Shown here piece by piece: positions 16,617-26,170 of a DNA stretch of 64,000 nt. The notes under the pieces were generated by a model. It saw only the letters and a list, made by a program, of their open reading frames with translations, was not told where the DNA came from and did no database searches. Position 1 is the first letter of the stretch; each line of letters begins with the position of its first letter. Made by a program: the position numbers and the translations under genes. Source of the stretch: Bacteroidota bacterium (GTDB lineage Bacteria > Bacteroidota > Bacteroidia > Bacteroidales > UBA12077); assembly GCA_020444275.1 (NCBI GenBank), contig JAHLLG010000002.1:248001-312000 (forward strand), written 5' to 3'.

Positions 16617-18986
16617 ATGTTTATAAAAAATTTTATACTATCTATTCGAATTATGTTAAGAAGTAAATTATTTTCATTTCTTAACATTGCCGGTTTGGCA
16701 TTTGGTTTAGCCTGTACCATTTTACTATATTTATGGATTACCGATGAATTAAACTTTAATAAACATCACGAAAAGTTAGACCGCATTTATCTTGTTCAGC
16801 ACTGGCAGCATTATGGTGATGAAGATTTCCATTGCCAGGTTTCGCCATCGCCACTGGCTGCTGCATTTAAAGAAAAATATCCTGAGGTTGAAAATACGTC
16901 ACGATTTACCTATGGATATAAAGGATTGGTAAATCATGAAGAAAAGAAATTCACTCAGGAAGTGCTTGCTGCCGACCCTTCAATTTTAGATATATTTACT
17001 GTAAAATTTATTTATGGAACAAAAGCAAATTTTGGCAGTGGTGTAAATAATATCATTATTTCTAAAAAAGTATCTGAACAGTATTTTGGTAGTATTGATC
17101 CGGTAGGTAAAACGCTTCTGGTTGACGATAAATATGCATTTACGGTACAAGGTGTATTCGAAGATTTACCTCAAAATACCGACTTTAGATTCGATCTGTT
17201 AATTCCATTTGAAAAATTGCGCGACTTTGGACAGAATCTCGATAGCTGGGGTAACAATTGGTGTTTTACATTTGCATTATTAAAAGAGGGTGTTGACTAT
17301 AAAGAGCTTGAGAAAAAGGCAGTAACCTTCTTGGATGAGATGAAGAATAATCCGGAAGACAGTAAAAACGAAGTATTCTTCAATCCATTAAAAAGAGTTC
17401 ATTTGTATGATATTAAAGGTGGAGGAAAAATTGAAACAGTCCGGATTTTTGGTTTAATAGCTATTTTCATTTTGTTGATTGCCTGTTTTAACTATACTAA
17501 CCTGGCAACTGCACGAGCCGAAAACAGAGCGAAAGAAATTGCTGTTCGTAAAGTACTAAGTGCCTCAAAGAAAAAACTCATCATGCAGTTTCTGGGCGAA
17601 TCGTTCGTGTATACGTTCCTGGCATTAAATATATCCTTAATAATTGTGAGATTGTTGCTCCCGACATTTAATAATATGGCTGGTAAAGAGCTTGTAATGG
17701 AATATACAAATCCGATTATACTTACTAGCTTACTTTTAATATGGGTTTTTACCAGCTTTTTTGCTGGCTTATACCCGGCATTTGTACTCTCATCATTTAA
17801 AGTTACAAGTACTCTAAAAGGTTCTAAAGGAAGCGCATCAAAAGGAGGAGTTTTTAGGAAAATTCTTGTAGTGATTCAGTTCTCTTTATCTATTGGTTTA
17901 ATAATATGCACGTTAGTAGTGAGTAAACAGTTGAATTTTTTAAAGAATAAAGATTTGGGTTTTGATAAAAATGATATGATCTATATCCCTGTTCAGGGTA
18001 AAATGATGGAACGATATAATAGCATTAAAGCAGAATTAATAGCAAACGAAAATGTTATAAATGTTACTCGAACTTCTCACTATAATCCTTACTCAATTGG
18101 AAGTAATGGTGGAGGTTGGAACTGGGAGGGTAAAGACCCGAATTTAAATCCATTGGTTTATTTAATGGTTGGCGACTTTGGTTTTCCGGAAACATTTAAA
18201 ATTAAGATGCTAAAGGGACGGTTTTTTTCTTCAGAATATACATCCGATACTGCAACTTGTGGTAACGATTTGAAAATAGTTGTTAATAAAACTTTTGCAG
18301 ATCTAATTGGTTACGATGGAATTACTGAAAAATTTCTTACCCGTGGAGGAGAAACTAAATATTCCATAATTGGAGTAATTGACGATTTCCATTTCTTACC
18401 TGCTGATCATGAGATGGAACCACTTCTTATGTACTATAGACCTAACTGGTACAGGCATATTTATGTAAGAATTTCAGACAAGAATTATTCGGAGACTGTT
18501 GGCTTTATTGAGTCTGTTTTCGAAAAATTTAATCAGGGATTTGTTTTTGAATATGGTTTCCTTGATCAAGGATATGAGAATTTATACAGAACCGAACAGC
18601 GAATAGGAAAAATAATGCGATCGTTTACCATTTTTGCCATACTTATATCGTGTCTTGGGTTATTTGGATTAGCTGCATTTTCTGCTCAAAAGAGAACCAA
18701 AGAAATTGGAATACGAAAAGCTTTAGGTGCACCGGTAAAAAATATCGTTTTTATGTTGGCAAAAGATATGACCAAATGGGTTTTAATTGCCAATATTATT
18801 GCCTGGCCGTTGGCATATTATTTTATGAATAAATGGCTTAATAATTATCCATATCACTTTGACTTAACTATTTGGATATTTGTTTTGGCGGGAGCAATTG
18901 CATTTGGACTGTCGTTACTTACGGTTATTTATCAGGCTTTGGTAGCTTCGGTTAAAAATCCTGTGGATAGTTTGAGATACGAGTAG
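16617..18986 (+). CDS. MacB/FtsX-like ABC permease 2
   Basis: About 789 residues from the ATG at 16617 (MFIKNFILSI); the longer frame begins at a TTG inside the predicted promoter and is rejected. It has the two-half layout of permease 1: an N-terminal helix, an extracytoplasmic domain, FtsX helices near the middle (IAIFILLIACFNYTNLATARA), a second half with FRKILVVIQFSLSIGLI, three C-terminal helices and the tail NPVDSLRYE. A strong terminator follows. Confidence 0.9.
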   Translation: MFIKNFILSIRIMLRSKLFSFLNIAGLAFGLACTILLYLWITDELNFNKHHEKLDRIYLVQHWQHYGDEDFHCQVSPSPLAAAFKEKYPEVENTSRFTYGYKGLVNHEEKKFTQEVLAADPSILDIFTVKFIYGTKANFGSGVNNIIISKKVSEQYFGSIDPVGKTLLVDDKYAFTVQGVFEDLPQNTDFRFDLLIPFEKLRDFGQNLDSWGNNWCFTFALLKEGVDYKELEKKAVTFLDEMKNNPEDSKNEVFFNPLKRVHLYDIKGGGKIETVRIFGLIAIFILLIACFNYTNLATARAENRAKEIAVRKVLSASKKKLIMQFLGESFVYTFLALNISLIIVRLLLPTFNNMAGKELVMEYTNPIILTSLLLIWVFTSFFAGLYPAFVLSSFKVTSTLKGSKGSASKGGVFRKILVVIQFSLSIGLIICTLVVSKQLNFLKNKDLGFDKNDMIYIPVQGKMMERYNSIKAELIANENVINVTRTSHYNPYSIGSNGGGWNWEGKDPNLNPLVYLMVGDFGFPETFKIKMLKGRFFSSEYTSDTATCGNDLKIVVNKTFADLIGYDGITEKFLTRGGETKYSIIGVIDDFHFLPADHEMEPLLMYYRPNWYRHIYVRISDKNYSETVGFIESVFEKFNQGFVFEYGFLDQGYENLYRTEQRIGKIMRSFTIFAILISCLGLFGLAAFSAQKRTKEIGIRKALGAPVKNIVFMLAKDMTKWVLIANIIAWPLAYYFMNKWLNNYPYHFDLTIWIFVLAGAIAFGLSLLTVIYQALVASVKNPVDSLRYE

Positions 18987-19010
18987 AGTAGTTTAAAATT
19001 ATTTGCATAC

Positions 19011-19060
19011 AACGTTCGCTACTGTTACATGAATGTACGGTAGCGAACGTTTTTATTTTG
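19011..19060 (+). terminator. Terminator after permease 2
   Basis: Perfect 12-bp arms AACGTTCGCTAC (19011-19022) and GTAGCGAACGTT (19040-19051), followed by a T-rich tail. It separates permease 2 from permease 3, so permease 3 needs its own promoter. Confidence 0.88.
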
Positions 19061-19205
19061 CGTTATCTTTTTTTAATTAGCTGTTAATCAAAGATAACAT
19101 ATTCTTGGTTCGGATTTTGATAAAGTGAAATCATTATTTGCATTTCATTTTATGCGCAAATAGAATTATATACTTTTAACTAAACTTTAACATTTTTACT
19201 ATTGA

Positions 19206-19227
19206 CTACACCGCATATAAGGTGTAG
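19206..19227. promoter_or_regulatory. Inverted repeat in permease 3 leader
   Basis: CTACACC (19206-19212) and GGTGTAG (19221-19227) form a perfect 7-bp inverted repeat with an 8-bp spacer, 31 bp upstream of the start codon. It could be an operator or a leader hairpin. No other permease upstream region has it. Confidence 0.4.
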
Positions 19228-19258
19228 ATTTATTATTTAATTTGAAAAGAACCTAATT

Positions 19259-21640
19259 ATGCTTAAAAATTTATTCAAAACAGCCATTCGAAACATTTTT
19301 AAAGATTTGGGATATAGTGGTTTAAATATCCTGGGGTTAACGATAGGAATTGCAAGTGCCCTATTTTTAGTAATTTATATTGCTGATGAAGTCAGCTACG
19401 ACCGATATCACGAAAAAGCAGATCGTATCTATCGTGTTTCATCTCATATATCTGAAACCGACGATGAATTTACGTGGATTGTTGCTCAAATTCCTTTTGC
19501 CCCTCAGCTTGTTCAGGATTATCCTGAAGTGGAGCAATCAGTTCGTTTCATTGATGTAGGACGCGAACTTTTTAAGTTTGAAGATAAAGAGTTTTTCGAG
19601 GAAGATTTCTATTTTGCAGATTCCAATATTTTTGAGGTATTTACCTATGATTTTATTTATGGTAATCCGGAAAGTGCATTGATCGAGCCGAACACCATTG
19701 TATTAACAAAAACAGTTGCGGCAAAATATTTTGGTAAGGTTAACCCAATAAATAAAACACTAGTTAACGGTGACGATACCTATAAAGTAACCGGAGTAAT
19801 TGAGGATGTTCCCTTTAACTCGCATTTCAGATTCGATGGACTACTATCACGTAGTAGCTTACCAAAAGAAATGGGGAGTTGGGGTAATTTTGGAGTTTTT
19901 ACCTATGTTCTCTTACCTGAAAATTTAGATTATAAGGAGTTTGAAGCCAAAATACAGGAGATGTATGGAAAGTACATGGCCGAAATTTTTGAGCGATTGG
20001 GAATAAAAATAGAATATGTTCTGGAACCAATTACAGATATTCATCTTAATTCAACGAACCCAAGTGAGCCGGAACCTACAGGAAGTATGGCTTATGTTAT
20101 TATATTTGGAATTGTTGCACTGTTTCTGGTTTTAATAGCTGCAATGAACTATATGAATTTGGCTACGGCCCGTTCAGCCAAGCGTGCTCGCGAAGTGGGA
20201 TTACGTAAAGTGGTTGGTTCGCATCGTGAAGGATTAATTTTTCAGTTTTTAACTGAATCCACACTGTTTACTTTACTATCGTTGGTGTTTAGTATTATTT
20301 TGGTTGCCCTGTTGTTACCACAGTTTAATCAACTGGCAGGTAAATCATTTCAGGCAGATGTACTGTTTTCTCCCGTTGTAATACTAAGTATCATTGCAGT
20401 TGTAGTTGTCGTAGGTATTTTAGGAGGAAGTTATCCGGCATTTTATCTATCACGATTCAACCCGGTAAATGTTCTCAAAGGAGAGGTTACTAAAGGAACA
20501 TCAGGAAGTATGTTTAGGAAAATTCTTGTTGTTATTCAGTTTACCATTTCTGTAGCTATGATTGTTTCTACTTTAGTGGTATATAAGCAATTGAATTATT
20601 TGAAAACCAAAGATCTGGGTTATGATATGAAAAATGTAATAAGCCTTGAATTTACCACGCGGGATATGGTTAGTAAATATCCGGTTTTAAAGCAGGCTTT
20701 ACTTGAAAATCCAAACATTAAACATGTAAGTTCTACAAGTACTCGCGTGGGTGAAGGTTCTGGTAAAATTCTATTAAATGTTGAAACAAACGATGGAATG
20801 CAACAACGAGGAATCAACCTTGCCAGAGTAGATCATGATTTTGTTGAAACAATGGGTATAACAATGCTTGAAGGAAGAGATTTTCAGGAAGATATGCCTT
20901 CAGATACCTTATTGGGAGTTATTGTGAATGAGACCATGGCAAAAAGATTAAACTGGGATGATCCTATTGGGAAAAAGGTAGAACTGCAGGGAAGAAATGG
21001 ACGGAATTTCTTGCAAGCTCGTGTAATCGGATTAATGAAAGATTATCATCAAACCGGATTATATAATGAAATCGAGACTTTCATGTTGTATTATCGGGTA
21101 AATAACAGGCTTGTTTACGCAAAACTCGACGATGATAATGTGCAGGAAACGATTCGATATATTGAAAAACGATGGAACGAGATATTTCCGGAACAGCCTT
21201 TCGAGTATTCATTTCTTTCCGATCGTTTTAGTGAACAGTTCGGAGCTGATGAAAAACGCGGATTTATTTTTACCTTATTTACTGTTTTAGCCATATTAAT
21301 TGCATGCTTAGGTTTATTTGGTTTAGCTTCTTATACGGTTGAACAAAAAACAAAAGAGATTGGTATTAGAAAAGTAGTTGGTGCTAGTGAAGGTACTGTA
21401 GTTAAATTAATCTCGCGTGAATTTTTAATTTTGGTTGCCATATCAATTGCAATTGCATTTCCACTGACGTATTACTTTATGCGCGATTGGTTGCAGCAAT
21501 TTGTTTATAGAACGAATCTGGGATTATTTGTTTTTCTTCTGGCAGGTTTAATTACAATTGCCATAACATTTATTACCATAAGTTATCAGGCTCTTAAGGC
21601 TGCCAATGCAAATCCTGCAGAGTCTTTAAGAGTTGACTAG
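19259..21640 (+). CDS. MacB/FtsX-like ABC permease 3
   Basis: 793 residues with the same two-half architecture: an N-terminal helix (YSGLNILGLTIGIASALFLV), an extracytoplasmic domain, mid-protein FtsX helices (VALFLVLIAAMNYMNLATARS), a second half beginning FRKILVVIQFTISVAMI, three C-terminal helices and the tail NPAESLRVD. Unlike permeases 1, 2, 5 and 6 it has no divergent kinase/regulator pair; it lies between two terminators. The start has paralogue-like spacing to the first helix. Confidence 0.9.
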   Translation: MLKNLFKTAIRNIFKDLGYSGLNILGLTIGIASALFLVIYIADEVSYDRYHEKADRIYRVSSHISETDDEFTWIVAQIPFAPQLVQDYPEVEQSVRFIDVGRELFKFEDKEFFEEDFYFADSNIFEVFTYDFIYGNPESALIEPNTIVLTKTVAAKYFGKVNPINKTLVNGDDTYKVTGVIEDVPFNSHFRFDGLLSRSSLPKEMGSWGNFGVFTYVLLPENLDYKEFEAKIQEMYGKYMAEIFERLGIKIEYVLEPITDIHLNSTNPSEPEPTGSMAYVIIFGIVALFLVLIAAMNYMNLATARSAKRAREVGLRKVVGSHREGLIFQFLTESTLFTLLSLVFSIILVALLLPQFNQLAGKSFQADVLFSPVVILSIIAVVVVVGILGGSYPAFYLSRFNPVNVLKGEVTKGTSGSMFRKILVVIQFTISVAMIVSTLVVYKQLNYLKTKDLGYDMKNVISLEFTTRDMVSKYPVLKQALLENPNIKHVSSTSTRVGEGSGKILLNVETNDGMQQRGINLARVDHDFVETMGITMLEGRDFQEDMPSDTLLGVIVNETMAKRLNWDDPIGKKVELQGRNGRNFLQARVIGLMKDYHQTGLYNEIETFMLYYRVNNRLVYAKLDDDNVQETIRYIEKRWNEIFPEQPFEYSFLSDRFSEQFGADEKRGFIFTLFTVLAILIACLGLFGLASYTVEQKTKEIGIRKVVGASEGTVVKLISREFLILVAISIAIAFPLTYYFMRDWLQQFVYRTNLGLFVFLLAGLITIAITFITISYQALKAANANPAESLRVD

Positions 21641-21673
21641 TTTTTTTAGTTAATAATAATATAGATTTTAAAG

Positions 21674-21703
21674 TTGGGTACTGTATGCAGTGCCCAATTT
21701 TTT
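21674..21703 (+). terminator. Terminator after permease 3
   Basis: TTGGGTACTG (21674-21683) pairs with CAGTGCCCAA (21688-21697), with one G-U pair and a 4-base loop, followed by a run of T. Confidence 0.8.
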
Positions 21704-21715
21704 ATGTGCATTATT

Positions 21716-21740
21716 GAACAAGATCGTCCATATTCGAACA
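21716..21740. promoter_or_regulatory. Tandem GAACA half-sites (permease 4)
   Basis: GAACA occurs at 21716-21720 and 21736-21740, a period of 20 bp, 82 and 62 bp upstream of the candidate -24 GG at 21798. The arrangement parallels the repeats upstream of permeases 2, 5 and 6. Confidence 0.38.
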
Positions 21741-21796
21741 TTTCTAATTGATGTGTAATTTTTGTAAGTAACAGATAAACAAGAGGTAAAGCGATT

Positions 21797-21812
21797 TGGA
21801 ATATGGTTTGAT
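21797..21812 (+). promoter_or_regulatory. Weak sigma-54-like element (permease 4)
   Basis: TGGAATATGGTTTGAT has GG (21798-21799) and TTGA with the correct 10-bp spacing, but GA instead of GC at -12. The predicted leader to the ATG at 21844 is about 21 bases, as for permease 2. Confidence 0.4.
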
Positions 21813-21843
21813 AATGTTATATGAACCAATAAATTCGAAAAAA

Positions 21844-24258
21844 ATGTTTAAACATAATCTCATAATTGCATTAAGGAATATCCTTAAATATTGGAATTAT
21901 TCAATTATCAATATTGGAGGATTAGCCATTGGGTTGGCTAGTTTTATATTTATTGTTCTCTACATCGATGATGAACTAAAATATGATCAGTATCACGAGA
22001 ATGCCGAAAACATTTATCGTGTAAACAGATTGTATAATAGCAACGACGTTGATGAAGACGCAGCAACACTCTCTTTCCCTGCAGGCCCGACTTTAGTACT
22101 TGATTACCCTAATTTGGTTAAGAACCAGGTTCGTTTTTTTAATCAGCTAAGAAATCAATGGTTTTTCGATTACCAGAAAAGCGAAGATGAAATTATTCGA
22201 TTTAATGAGCCTCATTTTATGCTGGCTGATTCCACGGTGTTTGATATTTTTACATTCCCGTTTGTGGAGGGTGACCCCAATACTGCCCTGGATAATCCAG
22301 GAACAATTGTAGTTACCGAATCAACAGCTAAACGATATTTTGGCGATGAACCGGCAATAGGCAAAGTTTTACGTGTTGAAGAAGGACTAAATTTTGAAGT
22401 CACAGGTGTTATCAAAGATTTACCAACACAATCGCACCTAAAAATTGATATTTTAGGCTCTTTAAATACATTCAGACAGTTTACTCCAAACGGACAGTTT
22501 CCGCAAACTTGGATATGGAATCCATGTTGGACATACGTTTTATTGCATGATGGCACAGATCCTGCATTGTTAGATGAAAAGATGCCGGAATTTTACGAGA
22601 ATCATTATAACGATCTTCGCGATGCTGACGTCTCTCTTTATTTGCAACCATTAACCGATATTCACCTTAAATCGCATCATGTTTATGAAATGCGACCAAA
22701 TAGCAATATAGTTTATGTATATATCCTATCAATTGTAGCTGCAATTATTTTAATTCTCGCCTGTATTAACTTTATGAATCTGGCAACAGCCAGTTCTGCA
22801 GGAAGAGCAAAAGAAATTGGAATCAAAAAAGTTTTTGGTAGTCATAAAAAGAGTTTGGTTTTTCAATTTTTGAGTGAAGCTGTTGTTCAGAGCTTTTTTG
22901 CGATGCTAATTGCTATTATCATTGTTGAACTATTGCTTCCAGGGTATAACAATTTTACGGGCAAAGATATTACACCATCCTTTTTGGTAGAGCTTAAAAT
23001 ACTCGGATTTATTCTAAGTGTTGCATTTGTTGTCGGATTAATTTCAGGAACATACCCGGCTTTTGTTTTATCATCGTTTAAACCACTTAAAGTATTAAAA
23101 GGAGCATTAAAGAGTGGTGCTAAGTCTGGTACTGCAAGAAAAGTATTAGTTATTGTGCAGTTCTCAATTTCAATAAGTTTAATAATTGGTAGTTTGGTTG
23201 TATTTGCCCAGTTGAAGTTTTTGCGAAATGCAGAACTTGGATTTAAAAAAGATCATATTATCAACATTGAAAGGGTAGGGCCGTTATTCAGAAACTATGA
23301 AGCCTTCAAACAGGAGCTTTTAAGTCATAAAGATATTGATTATGTTACCGGAGCAGAGGATTATTTAGGCATAAACCATAATACCCGCGATTATGAAGTG
23401 GAAGGATTAACTCCCGGTCAACGTTTTTATATTCCAACATTTATGGTCGACTGGGACTTTATCGAAACATTCGATATTAAAGTTCTTGAAGGCCGTGCAT
23501 TCTCAAGAGATTTCCAAAGTGATACCATTAATGCAGTCATGATTAACGAAACTATGGCCAAGGATTTAGGTTGGAGCAATGCCGAAGCAATTGGAAAAAG
23601 AATTATTTCGCGCGATGGCGACGAAAGAGTAATTGGCGTGTATAAAGATTTTAATGCCATGTCGTTGCATCGTCCGGTTAATAAATTTATTCTAGATATG
23701 TTTCGTCGTCCGGAAGTATTTGCCAGAGTGATCTCTATACGGTTTAGTTCAAATAACTACCAGGAAGTAATTAAGCATATTGAGAATACCTGGAAAGAAT
23801 TTGTTCCCACACGACCATTCGAATATCAGTTTTTCGATCAACAATTAGATAATTTATACAAAGATGAATTACGGTTTGGTAAATTTTCAGTGATGCTTAC
23901 GGTGCTTGCTATTATAATTGCAAGTATGGGACTGGTAGGATTAACATCATTCTTAGCAGAACAAAGAACCAAGGAAATAGGTATCCGAAGGGCATTAGGA
24001 TCGTCAACAGGTGGTATTGTTAGTTTAATGGCTAAAGAGTTTTTATGGTTATTACTGGTTGCGAATATTATTGCCTGGCCAATTACGTACTATGCTACAA
24101 CAAACTGGTTAGAAAGTTACTCACGACATATCTCAACCAACTGGGGGATTTATTTCTTATCAGGATTTTTAACCTTGTTCATTGCAATGACTATTATTAC
24201 TTATAGGGCATATAAGACTGCATTGTTAAATCCTGCAGAGACCTTAAGATATGAGTAA
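21844..24258 (+). CDS. MacB/FtsX-like ABC permease 4
   Basis: About 804 residues from the ATG at 21844 (MFKHNLIIALRN), which aligns with the paralogue starts; the longer frame begins with a TTG at 21796 that lies within the candidate promoter. Two-half MacB/FtsX layout: an N-terminal helix, an extracytoplasmic domain, mid helices (AAIILILACINFMNLATASS), a second half from ARKVLVIVQFSISISLI, three C-terminal helices and the tail NPAETLRYE. No adjacent regulator pair; followed by a terminator. Confidence 0.9.
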   Translation: MFKHNLIIALRNILKYWNYSIINIGGLAIGLASFIFIVLYIDDELKYDQYHENAENIYRVNRLYNSNDVDEDAATLSFPAGPTLVLDYPNLVKNQVRFFNQLRNQWFFDYQKSEDEIIRFNEPHFMLADSTVFDIFTFPFVEGDPNTALDNPGTIVVTESTAKRYFGDEPAIGKVLRVEEGLNFEVTGVIKDLPTQSHLKIDILGSLNTFRQFTPNGQFPQTWIWNPCWTYVLLHDGTDPALLDEKMPEFYENHYNDLRDADVSLYLQPLTDIHLKSHHVYEMRPNSNIVYVYILSIVAAIILILACINFMNLATASSAGRAKEIGIKKVFGSHKKSLVFQFLSEAVVQSFFAMLIAIIIVELLLPGYNNFTGKDITPSFLVELKILGFILSVAFVVGLISGTYPAFVLSSFKPLKVLKGALKSGAKSGTARKVLVIVQFSISISLIIGSLVVFAQLKFLRNAELGFKKDHIINIERVGPLFRNYEAFKQELLSHKDIDYVTGAEDYLGINHNTRDYEVEGLTPGQRFYIPTFMVDWDFIETFDIKVLEGRAFSRDFQSDTINAVMINETMAKDLGWSNAEAIGKRIISRDGDERVIGVYKDFNAMSLHRPVNKFILDMFRRPEVFARVISIRFSSNNYQEVIKHIENTWKEFVPTRPFEYQFFDQQLDNLYKDELRFGKFSVMLTVLAIIIASMGLVGLTSFLAEQRTKEIGIRRALGSSTGGIVSLMAKEFLWLLLVANIIAWPITYYATTNWLESYSRHISTNWGIYFLSGFLTLFIAMTIITYRAYKTALLNPAETLRYE

Positions 24259-24278
24259 TACTAAATAATTAATACAAT

Positions 24279-24316
24279 ATCCCTGATTAAGTTTCATGCT
24301 TAATCAGGGATTATTG
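24279..24316 (+). terminator. Terminator after permease 4
   Basis: Perfect 13-bp arms ATCCCTGATTAAG (24279-24291) and CTTAATCAGGGAT (24299-24311) with a 7-base loop and a T-containing tail. Confidence 0.82.
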
Positions 24317-24344
24317 TTAAATTTGAATTTAAACGGTTTTAAAA

Positions 24345-25148
24345 ATGAAAAGAATATTTAGATTAGCCTTACTTCTTGTATTACTTATCACATCAATTCA
24401 ATATTTAGCGTATAGTAATGTGCTCGATAAATCTGAGAGTGATATAAAAGTTACCATTATTTATGACAACTATGATTTTAAGGATGGCTTAAAATCAGAT
24501 TGGGGTTTTTCATGTTTAATCGAGTTCCCCGATAAAACCATCCTTTTTGATACGGGAGCCCGCCCCGGTGTATTTGAGAAAAACTTAAAAGCATTGAATA
24601 TTGATCCACAATCAATTGATATGGTTGTTGTTTCACACGATCATTACGATCATACCGGAGGATTATCTACTTTCTTAGAACTGAATAATAAGGTTCCGGT
24701 TTATATCCTGAAGTCGTTTTCAGATAAAACTAAAGAAATCATAACAGAGAATAATGCAAAAATAGTGTGTGAACATGAATTAACAGAAATCTCCAAAAAT
24801 GTATTCTTAAGTGGCGAGCTTCAAGGGAAAATTGAAGAACAATCCTTGGCAATTAATACCGATAAAGGTTTAGTTGTAATAACTGGATGCTCGCATCCCG
24901 GAATAAATAAAATTCTTGAACATTTTAAATCATCGCTAAATAAAGATATTTACATGGTTTTTGGTGGTTTTCATTTAATGCGAATGAATGATGAAGAAAT
25001 AGAGCAGATCATTACCAAAATGAGAAGTTTGGGTGTTCAAAAGTGCGGAGCTACGCATTGTACAGGGAAAAAGCAAATAAAACAATTCAAAAATGCTTTT
25101 GGAAAAAATTATGTGCAAATGGGAGTAGGAAACGTGGTAGAATTCTAA
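24345..25148 (+). CDS. Metallo-beta-lactamase-fold hydrolase
   Basis: 267 residues. A hydrophobic N-terminal segment (about 5-22) suggests export or membrane anchoring. The metal-binding HxHxDH motif appears as HDHYDH near residues 98-103, and TGCSHPGINKIL matches the subgroup annotated as 7,8-dihydropterin-6-yl-methyl-beta-D-ribofuranosyl-aminobenzene 5'-phosphate synthase-like. A later GGFHL and THCTG supply further metal ligands. The true substrate is unknown. TAAATTTG at 24318-24325 could be its -7 box. Confidence 0.85.
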   Translation: MKRIFRLALLLVLLITSIQYLAYSNVLDKSESDIKVTIIYDNYDFKDGLKSDWGFSCLIEFPDKTILFDTGARPGVFEKNLKALNIDPQSIDMVVVSHDHYDHTGGLSTFLELNNKVPVYILKSFSDKTKEIITENNAKIVCEHELTEISKNVFLSGELQGKIEEQSLAINTDKGLVVITGCSHPGINKILEHFKSSLNKDIYMVFGGFHLMRMNDEEIEQIITKMRSLGVQKCGATHCTGKKQIKQFKNAFGKNYVQMGVGNVVEF

Positions 25149-25237
25149 ATTGCAGAAGAAATTTCTTTTAGCAAAATAAATCAACTCATCCATAGGAATA
25201 TTGGTTAATTTGGTCTTCTTATTAAATGTAGATAAAG

Positions 25238-26170
25238 ATGATTGCCCGAAACAGATACCAAAAGGAATATATTTTTCGCATAAATAAAGTAATTGATTAT
25301 ATTGATTCGCATCTTGATGATAAACTAAGCCTGGGCATATTGGCCGATGTAGCTAGTTTCTCGCCGTATCATTTTCATAGAATTTTTTCAGCATTTACAG
25401 GAGAAACCTTAAATAGTTTTATTAAACGTCTTCGCATTGAGAAAGCTGCCAGTTTGCTGTTAAATAATCCGGATATACCAGTAAGCGATATAGCATATAC
25501 GTGTGGTTTTAACAGCAATTCTGTATTTTGCAGAGCATTTAAAGCTTATTTTAAGTATAATGCGCAAAATTACCGTCAGGCCATGCTCGATGAACTTAGC
25601 AAGAATAGTCAATCGAATAGCAAAATTGATAAACTAAAGATTAACTCCAACGACTACATTCGCATTGTAGAATTAACAACTAAATGGAGAAATCTTATGA
25701 AAACAAACATTGAAATTAAAGAGATGCCTGCTTTGGATTTGATTTATTGCAGACATAAAGGCCAATATGATCAAATTGGTAAAGCGTATGAAAAATTGTT
25801 TAAGTGGGCAGGCCCCAGAGGTTTGTTAAACTTTCCGGAGACTAAAACTGCAACGGTTTATCATGATGATCCTAAGGTGACGGATACAGATAACGTTCGC
25901 CAAAGTGCTTGTATTACAGTTAACAAAGATGTCAAGCCGGAAGGCGAATTTGGCAAGCTTCATCTGCCAGAATGCAAGTGTGCTGTTGGTCACTTTGAAA
26001 TTGACGTAACTGAATTTGAACAGGCCTGGAACACCATGTGTCTTTGGGTTTCTGAAAGTGGTTACCAGCCCGACGATAAGAATCCTTACGAATTGTATTA
26101 TGCAGATCCGGAACATCACCCTGAAAATAAATTCGAGTTGGATATTTGTATACCGGTAAAACCTTTATAA
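25238..26170 (+). CDS. AraC-family regulator with GyrI-like domain
   Basis: 310 residues. The N-terminal ~105 residues form two AraC helix-turn-helix units (LGILADVASFSPYHFHRIFSAF, then ISDIAYTCGF-like VSDIAYTCGFNSNSVFCRAFK). The C-terminal ~155 residues are a GyrI-like/effector-binding domain (IEIKEMPALDLIYCRHKGQY) that usually binds a small hydrophobic ligand. This is the Rob/SoxS-like fusion seen in drug- or stress-responsive activators. Targets are unknown; it stands alone, 90 bp after the metallohydrolase gene. Confidence 0.9.
   Translation: MIARNRYQKEYIFRINKVIDYIDSHLDDKLSLGILADVASFSPYHFHRIFSAFTGETLNSFIKRLRIEKAASLLLNNPDIPVSDIAYTCGFNSNSVFCRAFKAYFKYNAQNYRQAMLDELSKNSQSNSKIDKLKINSNDYIRIVELTTKWRNLMKTNIEIKEMPALDLIYCRHKGQYDQIGKAYEKLFKWAGPRGLLNFPETKTATVYHDDPKVTDTDNVRQSACITVNKDVKPEGEFGKLHLPECKCAVGHFEIDVTEFEQAWNTMCLWVSESGYQPDDKNPYELYYADPEHHPENKFELDICIPVKPL

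Noticed and set aside
19106-19121. Sigma-54-like element upstream of permease 3
   Set aside because: GG-N10-GA only, and about 140 bp from the start codon, unlike the 19-34 base leaders of the others. Mentioned in the finding but not listed as a promoter.
21796-21843. TTG start extending permease 4 by 16 residues
   Set aside because: The extension has no counterpart in the paralogues and coincides with the candidate promoter. The same reasoning excludes the TTG or GTG extensions at 16587, 16483, 3924 and 44131.
22212-22556. 114-codon minus-strand open frame
   Set aside because: Antisense to permease 4, with serine/valine-rich composition and no homology that I recognise.
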